In this document: one piece after another, positions 27,446 through 35,049 of the stretch
Layout: each line of letters opens with the position of its first letter
Position numbering within the stretch: position 1 is the first letter of the stretch
From: Vogesella oryzae
GTDB taxonomy: Bacteria; Pseudomonadota; Gammaproteobacteria; Burkholderiales; Chromobacteriaceae
Length of the DNA: 64,000 bases
NCBI RefSeq assembly: GCF_902829295.1
Contig: NZ_CADEPL010000021.1
Coordinates: 52,417 to 116,416, forward strand
Reading direction: 5' to 3'
Notes under the pieces: model-generated
Told to the model about the DNA's origin: nothing
The model's input: only the letters and a program-made list of their open reading frames with translations
The model's database searches: none
Made by a program: the position numbers and the translations under genes

Positions 27446-27981
27446 GGCGTGCCCTCCTTGCGGATATACAGCGTGACTTCGCCCAGCCGCACGCCGAACT
27501 TGCTCATCACCGAGCGGTTGAGCACGCTGCGCTCGTCCAGCTGGTACATCCAGTCGGCAAAGCGGACTTCGTACTCCTTGCCATCCACCGGCAGGCGCAG
27601 GGTGTAGTCCCAAAACAGCGCAAAGCCTTCGGTGCGGCCGCTGGCCTCGCCCACCACATCGCCAGCGGTGCCCAGATAGCGGCCATCCGGCAGTTTTTTC
27701 AGGGTCCACACCCGACGCTGGGTCTCGCCATCGTCGTAGCGGAACTGCTCGTCCAGCACGCCGGTGTCACCCTGCCAGCGTCCCTGCATGCTGACGGTAA
27801 AGCGCCGCAGCACCTTGCCGCTGCGGTCCTGGAACATGCCATGCGCGGTGAGCGGGCCGGCAAAGAACTGCTGCAGATCAAACGTTGGCCGCGTAGCACG
27901 GTAATCATCAATGCTGGCGGTAGAACAGCCGGCCAGCAGCGCCGCGATCAGCGCCAGCGCAAAGCGTGCGAATTGCCACAT
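27442..27981 (-). CDS. DUF3833 lipoprotein
   Basis: A 179-aa predicted lipoprotein. The N-terminal signal ends in the lipobox LLAGC (Cys19), so it should be anchored to a membrane facing the periplasm. The remainder is beta-rich (FFAGPLTAHGMFQDRSGK, then RRFTVSMQGRW and TEGFALFWDYTLRLPVDG), as in the DUF3833 family, which resembles a lipocalin-like barrel and is found in the same kind of gene cluster. A role in carrying or sensing lipids is inference. The MFS gene overlaps it by 34 bp upstream. Confidence 0.75.
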   Translation of the reverse strand: MWQFARFALALIAALLAGCSTASIDDYRATRPTFDLQQFFAGPLTAHGMFQDRSGKVLRRFTVSMQGRWQGDTGVLDEQFRYDDGETQRRVWTLKKLPDGRYLGTAGDVVGEASGRTEGFALFWDYTLRLPVDGKEYEVRFADWMYQLDERSVLNRSVMSKFGVRLGEVTLYIRKEGTP

Positions 27982-29201
27982 GGTGACTCTCCGGTTTGCG
28001 GCAGGCGGCGCAACAGCCACCAGGCCGACAGTTTGCAGATCGCCGGCAGGCCGGCGTACAGATACAGCAGGCCGCCGGCAGCCTCGCCCGGCTGGTAGCC
28101 GCTCCACTGCGCCAGCGGCAGCGCGATGCCGGCCGCCAGCGCCAGGGCCAGTTTGCCCAGCATCGACACCACGCCGAACGCGGCGCCGCCGTGGCTGGCG
28201 ACGTTGTCGCCCAGCTCGTCGGCCACCAGCGCGCTGCCGAACGCCAGATCCGCCCCCAGCGCCATGCCGGTCAGCACGCAGACCAGGGCAAAGCCGGCAA
28301 GCGCCCCGGCGGCCAACCACAGCACCGGCACGAAGCCCAGCAGCGCCAGCAGCATGCCGCCACGCCAGGCGCGCACCTTGCCGACCCGGTCGGCCAGCCG
28401 CACCCACAGCGGCATCGCCAGCATGGCGGCCAGGAAGTACAGCAACAGCAGCGGCCCGGCGGCGTGCCCCAGCTGCAGCACATCGGCCACGTAGAACTGG
28501 AACAGCGTGGCCGGCAGCGCCATCGCCAATGCATTGAGCAGCAACACCGCGCCCGCCAGCTGCAGCCGGCGCGAGCGCCACCAGTCGCCACCTTGCCGGC
28601 CGGCGGCCAACGTGGCCGCTGCCGCCGGTGCCAGCGCCGCGGCCAGCAGCGCCAGCACGCTGCATGGCAGCAGCCACCACAGGAACTGGCGCATGGCCGC
28701 CAGCTCGCCGCTGCTGGCCGCCCACCAGGCAGGCAAGGCGGCTGCCAGCAATACCCCCAGCACGCCCCAGCCTTCCCGCCACGCCGCCACCCGCATGCGC
28801 CCGGCCGGCGTCGGCCACAGCGCCGCGCCGTAGCGCAGCAGCGCGATGTTCAGCCAGCCGTGCGCCAGGTACACCAGCAGCAGGGCCAGCGCCAGCTGCG
28901 CCAGCAGCGGCATGCCGGCCTGCGGGTACAGCAACCAGCCATAACCGCCCAGCCCGACGATGGCGGCCAACAGGTTGGCCGCATGCTGCCGTGCCGGCGC
29001 CAGCCGGTCCTGCCAGCGCCCCAGCAGGGGGTCGAGCAGGGTATCCAGCAGCCGGCAGGCAAACAGCACCACGCCCAGGCTGCCCAGCGCCACGCCGAAT
29101 TCGCGCGCATACAGCGCCGGGGTGTGCACGTACAGCGGCAGCGCCACCATCGCCAGCGGCAAGCCGCCGAGGCCGGCCAGCGCCAGTTGCCGCGCGTTCA
29201 T
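27948..29201 (-). CDS. MFS transporter of the GPH/MelB type
   Basis: A 417-aa inner-membrane protein with about 12 hydrophobic segments. The MelB-like pattern DTLLDPLLGRWQDRL after the second helix marks the GPH (MFS_2) group of sugar:cation symporters and lysophospholipid carriers (the eukaryotic MFSD2A is in the same group). Its place in a membrane-lipid operon makes lipid transport more likely than sugar uptake, but this is inference. Its start overlaps the end of the chalcone-isomerase-like gene by four bases and its end overlaps the DUF3833 gene. Confidence 0.8.
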   Translation of the reverse strand: MNARQLALAGLGGLPLAMVALPLYVHTPALYAREFGVALGSLGVVLFACRLLDTLLDPLLGRWQDRLAPARQHAANLLAAIVGLGGYGWLLYPQAGMPLLAQLALALLLVYLAHGWLNIALLRYGAALWPTPAGRMRVAAWREGWGVLGVLLAAALPAWWAASSGELAAMRQFLWWLLPCSVLALLAAALAPAAAATLAAGRQGGDWWRSRRLQLAGAVLLLNALAMALPATLFQFYVADVLQLGHAAGPLLLLYFLAAMLAMPLWVRLADRVGKVRAWRGGMLLALLGFVPVLWLAAGALAGFALVCVLTGMALGADLAFGSALVADELGDNVASHGGAAFGVVSMLGKLALALAAGIALPLAQWSGYQPGEAAGGLLYLYAGLPAICKLSAWWLLRRLPQTGESPCGNSHALRWR

Positions 29202-29731
29202 CCGGGGCTCCGCAGCAACTGCTGGCGCAGGGCCGGCGCACGCGAGGCCGGGTCCAGCCAGATGCGGAAGAACAGCCGTCCGAACAACGGGTCCTCCACC
29301 GCGGCGGTAAGGCGGCCGTTGTGCCAGAAGCGCACGCTGCCAGCCTGGTAAGCGCCGATGATTTCGTCGCCCTGCTTCACATCGGGAAAGGCGTTCTGCA
29401 TCAGCGCCCGCCAGCTGTTCTTGCGCTCCGCCGGCATGCCGTAACGCTGCATTTCCTCCACGCTGGCATCCACGATGCGGGCGGACGGGATATCGCGCGC
29501 ATAGCGCAGCGACAGCGCAAACGGCTGGTTCCAGTCAAACGGCTGGCCCTGGCGGGTATACAGCGTGGCGTCGTACAGCTTGAAGCCGAACCAGCGCAGG
29601 TCCCCTGCCCCCAATGGCTGCAAACCGTTCAGTTCTGCAGGTAGTGCCATGGCCGCCTCCGACAACAGCAACAAGGTCGCGCCGTAACGCAGCACGCTAG
29701 ACACGGCGCTGGATTTCCAGTTGGCAAACAT
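29198..29731 (-). CDS. Chalcone isomerase-like periplasmic protein
   Basis: A 177-aa protein with a signal peptide (cleavage near AMALPAE) and a chalcone-isomerase-like fold, seen in the pattern FGFKLYDATLYTRQGQPFDW, FALSLRYARDIPSARI and LFFRIWLDP. Bacterial members lack proven isomerase activity; some bind fatty acids. Start ATG at 29731 with GGAG five bases before it, which makes it overlap the end of the cfa gene by 35 bp. Homologues commonly sit beside cfa, DUF1365 and the FAD-oxidoreductase in proteobacteria. Confidence 0.78.
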   Translation of the reverse strand: MFANWKSSAVSSVLRYGATLLLLSEAAMALPAELNGLQPLGAGDLRWFGFKLYDATLYTRQGQPFDWNQPFALSLRYARDIPSARIVDASVEEMQRYGMPAERKNSWRALMQNAFPDVKQGDEIIGAYQAGSVRFWHNGRLTAAVEDPLFGRLFFRIWLDPASRAPALRQQLLRSPG

Positions 29732-30947
29732 CGGTTCTCCCCGCTTCGAACGCCGCGATGCAGTAGTACAGATAGAACTGCCACAGACGGATGAAGCCAT
29801 CGTCAAAGCCCTGCTGCCGGATCTGCGGCAGCGCCTGCTCGAAGCGCGCCAGCCAGGCACGCAGCGTCAGCGCGTAATCGGCGCCAAAGGTGTAGCGGTC
29901 GGCCAGCTGCAGGCCGGCGCGCTGGATCTCCTGCTGCAAGCGGGACGGCGACGGCAGCATGCCGCCGGGAAAGATGTACTGCTGGATAAAGTCGGTGCCG
30001 CTGCGATAGCGCGCGAAATGCTCGTCGGCGATGGTGATTACCTGCACCAGCGCCTTGCCGCCCGGCTTGAGGCAATCGCGCAGCTTGGCGAAGTAGCTTG
30101 GCCACCAGCGCTCGCCCACCGCCTCCAGCATCTCGATCGACACGATGAAGTCGTACTGGCCGTCAACATCGCGGTAATCCTGCAGCCGCAAGTCGGCGTG
30201 CGCTGCCAGCCCGGCCGCGGCCAACCTTTGCTGCGCCCAGTCAAGCTGCTCGGTGGACAGGGTGAGGCCCGTCACATGCACGCCGCACTGGCGGATCGCC
30301 TGCTCGGCAAAGCCGCCCCAGCCGCAGCCGATCTCCAGCACGCGCTGGCCGGCCGCGGGCTCCAGCCGCTGCAGGATGCGCTGGTACTTGGCCTCTTGCG
30401 CCTGCGCCAGCGACAGCGTGGCATCACCGGCATAGATACCGGACGAGTAGCTCATGCCCGCATCCAGCCACAGCCGGTAGAAGGGGTTGCCGAGGTCGTA
30501 ATGGGCGTGGATGTTGCGCCGGCTGCCGCGGCGCGAGTTGGCGCGCGACAAGTGGCGCAGCAGATAGCCCAGCGTGCCCAGCCAGCTGCCGTGGATGGCA
30601 CGCTCGAAAGCCGCCTCGTTTTCCAGCGCCAGATTCATCAATGCCGGCCAGTCACTGGACGAGAGCTGGCCATCCCGCCAGGCTTCGGCCAGACCGATAT
30701 CGCCGGACAGCGCGATGCGGCGCAGCGCACGCCAGTCGTGCAGCTGCAGCTCGGCGCGACTGCCGTGGTGGCGACCGCTGTACAAGTGCTGGCCGCCATC
30801 CGGCGTGTGCAGCAGCAACTCGCCATACAGCAGCTTTTCCATGGCGGCGAGCAAGGGCCGCGCCAGCCACGGCAGCTTGCTGGCAGGCGGTTGGCGCGTT
30901 GCGGCCGGCGCATCTGCGCGCCGCAGGGTATCGGAAGCGGTATTCAT
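29697..30947 (-). CDS. cfa: Cyclopropane-fatty-acyl-phospholipid synthase family methyltransferase
   Basis: A 416-aa SAM-dependent enzyme that adds a methylene (or methyl) to unsaturated acyl chains of membrane phospholipids. The SAM site is VLEIGCGWGGFAEQA; further Cfa marks are HAHYDLGNPFYRLWLD, MSYSSGIY, EAKYQRI, SIEMLEAVG and QYIFPGGMLPS. The N-terminal domain (about 1-120) is the lipid-binding part. Family members include true Cfa and the methyltransferase (UfaM) of furan fatty acid synthesis; the partners here (FAD oxidoreductase and others) leave both open. Start ATG at 30947 overlaps the DUF1365 stop by four bases. Confidence 0.9.
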   Translation of the reverse strand: MNTASDTLRRADAPAATRQPPASKLPWLARPLLAAMEKLLYGELLLHTPDGGQHLYSGRHHGSRAELQLHDWRALRRIALSGDIGLAEAWRDGQLSSSDWPALMNLALENEAAFERAIHGSWLGTLGYLLRHLSRANSRRGSRRNIHAHYDLGNPFYRLWLDAGMSYSSGIYAGDATLSLAQAQEAKYQRILQRLEPAAGQRVLEIGCGWGGFAEQAIRQCGVHVTGLTLSTEQLDWAQQRLAAAGLAAHADLRLQDYRDVDGQYDFIVSIEMLEAVGERWWPSYFAKLRDCLKPGGKALVQVITIADEHFARYRSGTDFIQQYIFPGGMLPSPSRLQQEIQRAGLQLADRYTFGADYALTLRAWLARFEQALPQIRQQGFDDGFIRLWQFYLYYCIAAFEAGRTDVCQLEIQRRV

Positions 30948-31759
30948 GGCTGGGCTCTCCGTTGGATTTTGCTGGGGATAGCGTGTTCGTTGATCGGGGT
31001 GACGCTGCGCCCGGCAGGCGCTGGCGTGGCGACTTGGCCGTTCTTGCCAAAGAACGGCGCGCCCTTGCGCCACAGCCGCCAGGCCTGCCAGTGGATGCGC
31101 AGCCACACGGCGAAGGTCAGCGAGGCACAGGACAACACCAGGCGCCAGACGTTGGCCGCGGTGGCCGCTTGCGGCCAACCCTGCTGCCGCGCGGCAAAGT
31201 CGCGCCGGCTGCCGTCGCGGCGGTAATCGATGGCCACGCCGAAACGGCCGGAGCCGGCATCGCGCTGGAAGCGGAAACGGTAGTCGCCCTCGATCTGGAA
31301 AAACGGCGACACCTGTAGCGCCTTGGGAGCGACAAATTCATCGCGGGGCCGGATCGGTGCCAGGTCCGGATGGCGCAGGCAGTAGTCGTGATGCGCGCCA
31401 AAAGTGTTGTTCACCTCCACCCACACCGCGCGCAATTGCTCGTCGTGATCCAGCACCAGGTAGAAGCTCACCGGGTTGAACACGTAGCCCAGCACCGCCG
31501 GCAGGGTATGCAGCTCGATGCGGCCAACCTCGTGTACTCCGTGCTCCCGCAGGCGCTGGCACAGCCACGGCCATAGCGGGCTACCGTCGCGCGGGCCGTG
31601 ACGGCGGCGCTGCCAGCGCACGCCGGGCGCCAGCCGCAGCTGCATCACATCCTGCTGCGGCAGGCTGATCGCCACCCAGGCATGGCGGTAGCGGAACTGG
31701 TGCTGCACTGGCAGGCAGCGCCCGTGCCACACCTCGCCGCGATACAGTTGCGGCTGCAT
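30944..31759 (-). CDS. DUF1365 family protein
   Basis: A 271-aa protein of unknown biochemical role. The family signature is clear: a RGEVWHGR start, VLGYVFNPVSFYL in the middle, and VNNTFGAHHDYCL, with FQIEGDYRFRF after. Near the C-terminus there is a hydrophobic stretch (about 205-235), so it may touch the membrane. The gene is almost always found between an FAD amine-oxidase-like gene and cfa, as here, which implies a common lipid-modifying job. Its ATG overlaps the preceding stop (TAATG). Confidence 0.85.
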   Translation of the reverse strand: MQPQLYRGEVWHGRCLPVQHQFRYRHAWVAISLPQQDVMQLRLAPGVRWQRRRHGPRDGSPLWPWLCQRLREHGVHEVGRIELHTLPAVLGYVFNPVSFYLVLDHDEQLRAVWVEVNNTFGAHHDYCLRHPDLAPIRPRDEFVAPKALQVSPFFQIEGDYRFRFQRDAGSGRFGVAIDYRRDGSRRDFAARQQGWPQAATAANVWRLVLSCASLTFAVWLRIHWQAWRLWRKGAPFFGKNGQVATPAPAGRSVTPINEHAIPSKIQRRAQP

Positions 31760-33072
31760 TACGCCAACTCCGGTGCGGCCAGCGGCGGCAATACTTCATG
31801 CTGCAGCAACGGCCGCTCCAGCTGCCACGGAATATCGGCATGCAGGCCGCGGGCCACCGCCATGCCGGCCTTGAGGCCATCCTCATGGAAGCCATAGCCG
31901 GCCCAGGCGCCGGCAAACCAGGTATGGCGACGCCCCTGGATCGCGGCAAGATCGTGTTGCGCGGCAATGGCGGCAGTATCAAACACCGGGTGGGCGTAAT
32001 CGAACTCGGCCAGCACCTGCGCAGGTTCACGGTAGGGGTTCAGCGTGACGATCACCGGCTGGCTGAACGGCAGCGGCTGCAGCTTGTTGAGCAGATAGCT
32101 CACCATTACCGGCTGATCGCTCTGCCCCGGGCGGCCGACACGGTAATTCCATGCCGCCCAGGCGGCTTGCCGCTGCGGAAGAAAGCTGGCATCGGTATGC
32201 AGCAGCGCGCGGTTGCGCTGGTACGGCAGCCGGCCGAGCACGCTTTGCTCTGCGGCATCGGCATCGCTGAGCAGCGCCAGCGCCTGATCGCTGTGACAAG
32301 CCAGCACCAGCTGGTGGTAGTGCTCCTCGCCGTGACGGCTGCTGACATGCACGCCCTGCTCACTGCGGCGCACTCGCGTTACCGGCGACTGCAGCCGCAG
32401 TTGGCCGCATCCGGTCAGCATGCGACGCACATACTCGCGCGAGCCGCCCAGCACCGTCTTCCACTGCGGGCGATCCAGCACCTGCATCAGGCCGTGGTTG
32501 CGGCAGAAATCGAAGAAAGTCGCAGCGGGAAACTGCGCCATGCCGCGGGTGGAGCTGGACCAGATCGCCGCCCCCATCGGCAGCAGGTACCAGTCGCGTA
32601 GCGTCTGGCCAAAGCGGTAGCGATCCAGAATCTGGCCCAGGGTTTCACCACTGGCATGTGCTTCCTGCTGCAGTCGTGGCGCAAGGCGGTGCAGGCGCAG
32701 GATGTCGCCCAGCATGTACCAGAAGCGGCCGCGCAGCAGATTGCGCCGCTGCACGAACAGGCTGCCAACGCTGGTACCGGCCCACTCCAGCTGCGGCTGC
32801 TCCAGCGCTACCGAGAAGGTCATCTCCGTCTCATGCACCGCCACACCCAGCAAGCGGAACAGACGAGTCAGATTGGGATAGGTGCGATCGTTATGCACCA
32901 GAAAGCCGGTATCCACCGGCGCTGTCATCCCCTGCAGGCTGACATCGACGGTATTGCTGTGGCCACCGGCATAGTCATTCGCTTCGTACAGCACCACCTG
33001 ATGACCACTGCGACTCAACAGCCAGGCTGCAGACAAACCGGCAATGCCGGCCCCCACCACCGCAATTTTCAT
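31759..33072 (-). CDS. FAD-dependent amine-oxidase-like oxidoreductase
   Basis: A 437-aa flavoprotein, first gene of the operon. The N-terminal dinucleotide motif is VVGAGIAGLSAAWLL followed by YEANDYAGGHSNTV, typical of flavin amine oxidases and phytoene-desaturase-like enzymes. The segment VDTGFLVHNDRTYPNLTRLF is characteristic of the group linked to DUF1365 and cfa. A C-terminal FAD-contact pattern is GAWAGYGFHEDGLKAG. It is likely to oxidise or desaturate a lipid; enzymes of this type take part in furan fatty acid synthesis in Rhodobacter, which I offer only as a lead. A strong AGGAGG stands six bases before the ATG at 33072. Confidence 0.85.
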   Translation of the reverse strand: MKIAVVGAGIAGLSAAWLLSRSGHQVVLYEANDYAGGHSNTVDVSLQGMTAPVDTGFLVHNDRTYPNLTRLFRLLGVAVHETEMTFSVALEQPQLEWAGTSVGSLFVQRRNLLRGRFWYMLGDILRLHRLAPRLQQEAHASGETLGQILDRYRFGQTLRDWYLLPMGAAIWSSSTRGMAQFPAATFFDFCRNHGLMQVLDRPQWKTVLGGSREYVRRMLTGCGQLRLQSPVTRVRRSEQGVHVSSRHGEEHYHQLVLACHSDQALALLSDADAAEQSVLGRLPYQRNRALLHTDASFLPQRQAAWAAWNYRVGRPGQSDQPVMVSYLLNKLQPLPFSQPVIVTLNPYREPAQVLAEFDYAHPVFDTAAIAAQHDLAAIQGRRHTWFAGAWAGYGFHEDGLKAGMAVARGLHADIPWQLERPLLQHEVLPPLAAPELA

Positions 33073-33140
33073 TGAAACCTCCTAAACAATACCGCCGCCG
33101 CATCACGCCTGCTTTGGCATTGCCAGTAACTGCACAAAAG

Positions 33141-33180
33141 TTTGTACATCATTTGTACTGTACAAAAATCAAAAGTTCAA
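33141..33180 (-). promoter_or_regulatory. Promoter of the lipid operon overlapped by a CarH-type operator
   Basis: On the minus strand TTGAAC (33180-33175) and TACAAA (33157-33152) are 17 bp apart, giving a sigma-70 promoter with a start near 33145. On the plus strand TTTGTACATCA (33141-33151) and TTTGTACTGTA (33152-33162) are consecutive 11-bp direct repeats, and TGTACAAA (33159-33166) is an inverted half-site. CarH is known to bind tandem 11-bp repeats of the form nnTnTACAnnn; here they cover the -10 region and part of the spacer, the position for light-relieved repression by the operon's own last gene. Confidence 0.7.
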
Positions 33181-33252
33181 TAAATTTTGTTAGCCGTTAG
33201 CTGGAGGGGCAGGAAAGTGGACTGTCCCGGGTGCAGTAGACAAACTCCTGCC

Positions 33253-33930
33253 TCACGCCGAGGCCCGCTCAAAGGCCCTGGGACTGATGCCACCCAGGTG
33301 ACTGTGGCGGCGGGTGCGATTGTAAAAAGCTTCGATGTAATCGAATACATCTGACTTGGCCAAGTCGCGGGTTTTATAAATCCGCTTGCGGATACGCTCC
33401 TTCTTCAGGCTGCTGAAGAAGGACTCTGCCATAGCATTATCCCAGCAATTGCCACGGCGACTCATGCTGGGCTCAAGGTTGTGGGTGTGACAGAAACGAC
33501 GCCAGTCATCACTGCCATATTGCCCCTGCCAGGTACGGATGTAAGTAATGTCCGTCACCCAGATCTGGTCAGGCTGTGACGTCGTGAACTCGCGATTCAG
33601 ATGGTTGGGGGCCAACAAGGAAGGGCGACCAGCAATGGGTCGTGGTGCCTGATAACCGCGCTGTGCCTTGATACTGTGCTGCCGCATGATTCGGGCGACA
33701 CGGTGTTTGCCGCACACCTCGCCAATCTCGCGCTGGTCCCCCAGCACCCGACGCGACTCATACACCCCGCCACTGGCTCGCCAGGAGTCGCGAATCAACG
33801 CCAGCAATCTGGCATCTTCCTTGGCATGATCAGACTCGGGGCGGTGTAGCCATTGATAGAAGCCGGCACGGGCAACTTGCAGCAAACGGCTCATAGTCGT
33901 CAGCGGCCAGGTATGTCGATGCTCGTTCAT
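33253..33930 (-). pseudogene. IS3-family transposase OrfB with an in-frame internal deletion
   Basis: 225 codons remain. The N-terminal HTH_21 region (MNEHRHTWPL, GFYQWLHRP, YESRRVLGD) and the first catalytic Asp (WVTDITYIRTW) are present, and the C-terminal part has the catalytic Glu (NCWDNAMAESFFSSLKKE). Between them RTWQG is joined directly to QYGSDDWRRF at about 33522. In intact relatives about 55 residues stand here, including the second catalytic Asp in the HSDxGSQY motif. The DDE triad is therefore broken and this copy should not be able to transpose by itself. The frame is otherwise open. It is normally made as an OrfAB fusion by -1 frameshifting. Confidence 0.85.
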
Positions 33931-33941
33931 GCAGCGGTACC

Positions 33942-34226
33942 TTACTCGGACTCCCTGGCAAAGTACCGCGCGGCATTTTTTAGAATATCGCGCTCTTCTT
34001 CTGTGCGACGCAGTTGCGCCTTCAGGCGAAGGATTTCGCTCTTGGCCTCGAGCAGTTCGGCAGCCTGTTTCTCCGAGTTATCCGGGCTGACTGCTTTCAC
34101 CCATTTGTACAGGCTGCGGCTAGAAACCCCAAGCCGGGCGGAAACTTCAGCAACAGAGTAGCCGCGCTCAGTGACCTGCTTGACGGCTTCTTCTTTGAAT
34201 TCAGGGGTGAAACGCTGTGTGCTCAT
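33942..34226 (-). CDS. IS3-family transposase OrfA
   Basis: A 94-aa helix-turn-helix protein (RFTPEFKEEAVKQV, then YSVAEVSARLGVSSRSLYKWVK) with a C-terminal leucine-zipper region (KSEILRLKAQLRRTEEERDIL). It binds the element ends. The run AAAAAAT inside ILKNAAR (about 33978-33984) is followed in the -1 frame by an open path into OrfB, so programmed frameshifting would give the OrfAB transposase. The reading frame itself looks intact. Confidence 0.9.
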   Translation of the reverse strand: MSTQRFTPEFKEEAVKQVTERGYSVAEVSARLGVSSRSLYKWVKAVSPDNSEKQAAELLEAKSEILRLKAQLRRTEEERDILKNAARYFARESE

Positions 34227-34374
34227 AGATATCCTCCTATGCTCAAATCATAGGGCAGGATTGCCTACAGGAGCCGGGGCAGTCCAGACGTCTCTGTCAC
34301 AGACTACTGCGTGGAGTTGGCACAGATCTGTCACAACGTAGATTTGTGACTGTTTTACGGGCGCTTAAAATGCG

Positions 34375-34412
34375 AAAAACCTGATTCAATTATTCAATTG
34401 AATCAGGTTTTT
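34375..34412 (-). terminator. Terminator of the initiator tRNA gene
   Basis: A 17-bp perfect stem (arms 34375-34391 and 34396-34412, 4-nt loop) ends in a T run on the minus strand, directly after the tRNA 3' end. Confidence 0.9.
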
Positions 34413-34417
34413 GTATT

Positions 34418-34494
<77 letters not shown>

Positions 34495-34507
34495 GCAGAG
34501 AAGACCA

Positions 34508-34536
34508 ATAATACCTAACCATCACGGGTACGTCAA
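34508..34536 (-). promoter_or_regulatory. Sigma-70 promoter of the tRNA-fMet gene
   Basis: On the minus strand TTGACG (34536-34531) and TATTAT (34513-34508) are exactly 17 bp apart, each matching consensus in five of six bases. The tRNA 5' end is 14 bp downstream of the -10. Confidence 0.8.
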
Positions 34537-34566
34537 GCTATTTGTCGAAAAACTTTACTGGCCGCC

Positions 34567-34752
34567 CTACGCGGCAATCTGCACGTAAGCGTTGGCCGGG
34601 TATAACACACTTTCCAGCCCTGCCGGAGTACGCATGGTGATTTCGTAACGACGGCCGATTGCGCGTACGGTGACAACCTCAAACCGCAGGGTTTCACCGC
34701 TATCGGTAGTTTCCAGGATGTTATGGCCTGGCAACAGTTCATTGATTCGCAT
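34567..34752 (-). CDS. Small protein of unknown function, 61 aa (paralogue of 165-344)
   Basis: A 61-aa protein starting MRINELLPGHNI and ending VQIAA, with no signal peptide or membrane helix. It aligns along its full length with the 59-aa protein at 165-344: shared positions include EL, a Gly at 9, FEV, IGRR, T.R, G.ES and Y. ATG at 34752 has AAGGA eight bases before it. The AT content of this stretch is higher than in the flanking genes. It lies just upstream of the tRNA-fMet promoter on the same strand. Function unknown; the fold is probably a small beta barrel. Confidence 0.75.
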   Translation of the reverse strand: MRINELLPGHNILETTDSGETLRFEVVTVRAIGRRYEITMRTPAGLESVLYPANAYVQIAA

Positions 34753-34996
34753 GATTTCTTCCTTACATTGTCATTCTTGTTATGAACACTGGTACTGCAT
34801 GATTGACTATACAAAGTACTCACTTACGACAGTATTGACCATACGTAGTTTCACGGTGAGGCCACCTTGCGCTGGCGCAAGCTTTTGCCTGCGCCTGAAA
34901 TGGCAAAAAGGGTGCTCCCCAATGTGGAATAACCGCGTATCCGCAATGACATCAGCAGCTTAGGGCCGGCAGATGACATGATCGTGACACCCAAAC
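34753..34996. other. Gene-free AT-richer stretch between metG and the small gene
   Basis: No gene is evident. The part next to the small gene (34800-34860) is AT-richer than the rest and must hold its promoter, but I see no convincing hexamer pair. The remainder up to the metG terminator shows nothing I can name. Confidence 0.5.
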
Positions 34997-35023
34997 AAAA
35001 CGCCCCGCGATGCGGGGCGTTTT
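34997..35023 (-). terminator. Terminator of metG
   Basis: AAAACGCCCCGC (34997-35008) and GCGGGGCGTTTT (35012-35023) form a 12-bp stem with a 3-nt loop; on the minus strand it ends in T residues, just after metG. Confidence 0.88.
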
Positions 35024-35049
35024 CATGCTTGCCGGCAACAGCCTGCTGC

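Larger units (their letters stand above)
33218..34286 (-). mobile_element. IS3-family insertion sequence with a decayed transposase
   Basis: A 1069-bp element. The imperfect terminal repeats begin TGGACTGTCCCGG (from 33218 inward) and TGGACTGCCCCGG (complement, from 34286 inward), matching in 12 of 13 bases. It holds orfA and orfB in the IS3 order with a -1 relation and an A6T slippery run at their junction. The flanks read AAG before and GAC after, so there is no 3-bp or 4-bp target duplication. OrfB lacks part of its catalytic core (see that entry), which explains the short length against the usual 1.2-1.3 kb. It sits 38 bp upstream of the -35 of the lipid operon. Confidence 0.88.

Noticed and set aside
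33200..34300. Target-site duplication for the IS element
   Set aside because: The 3-bp and 4-bp flanks (AAG/GAC, AAAG/GACG) do not match; shifting the ends by one or two bases does not help.
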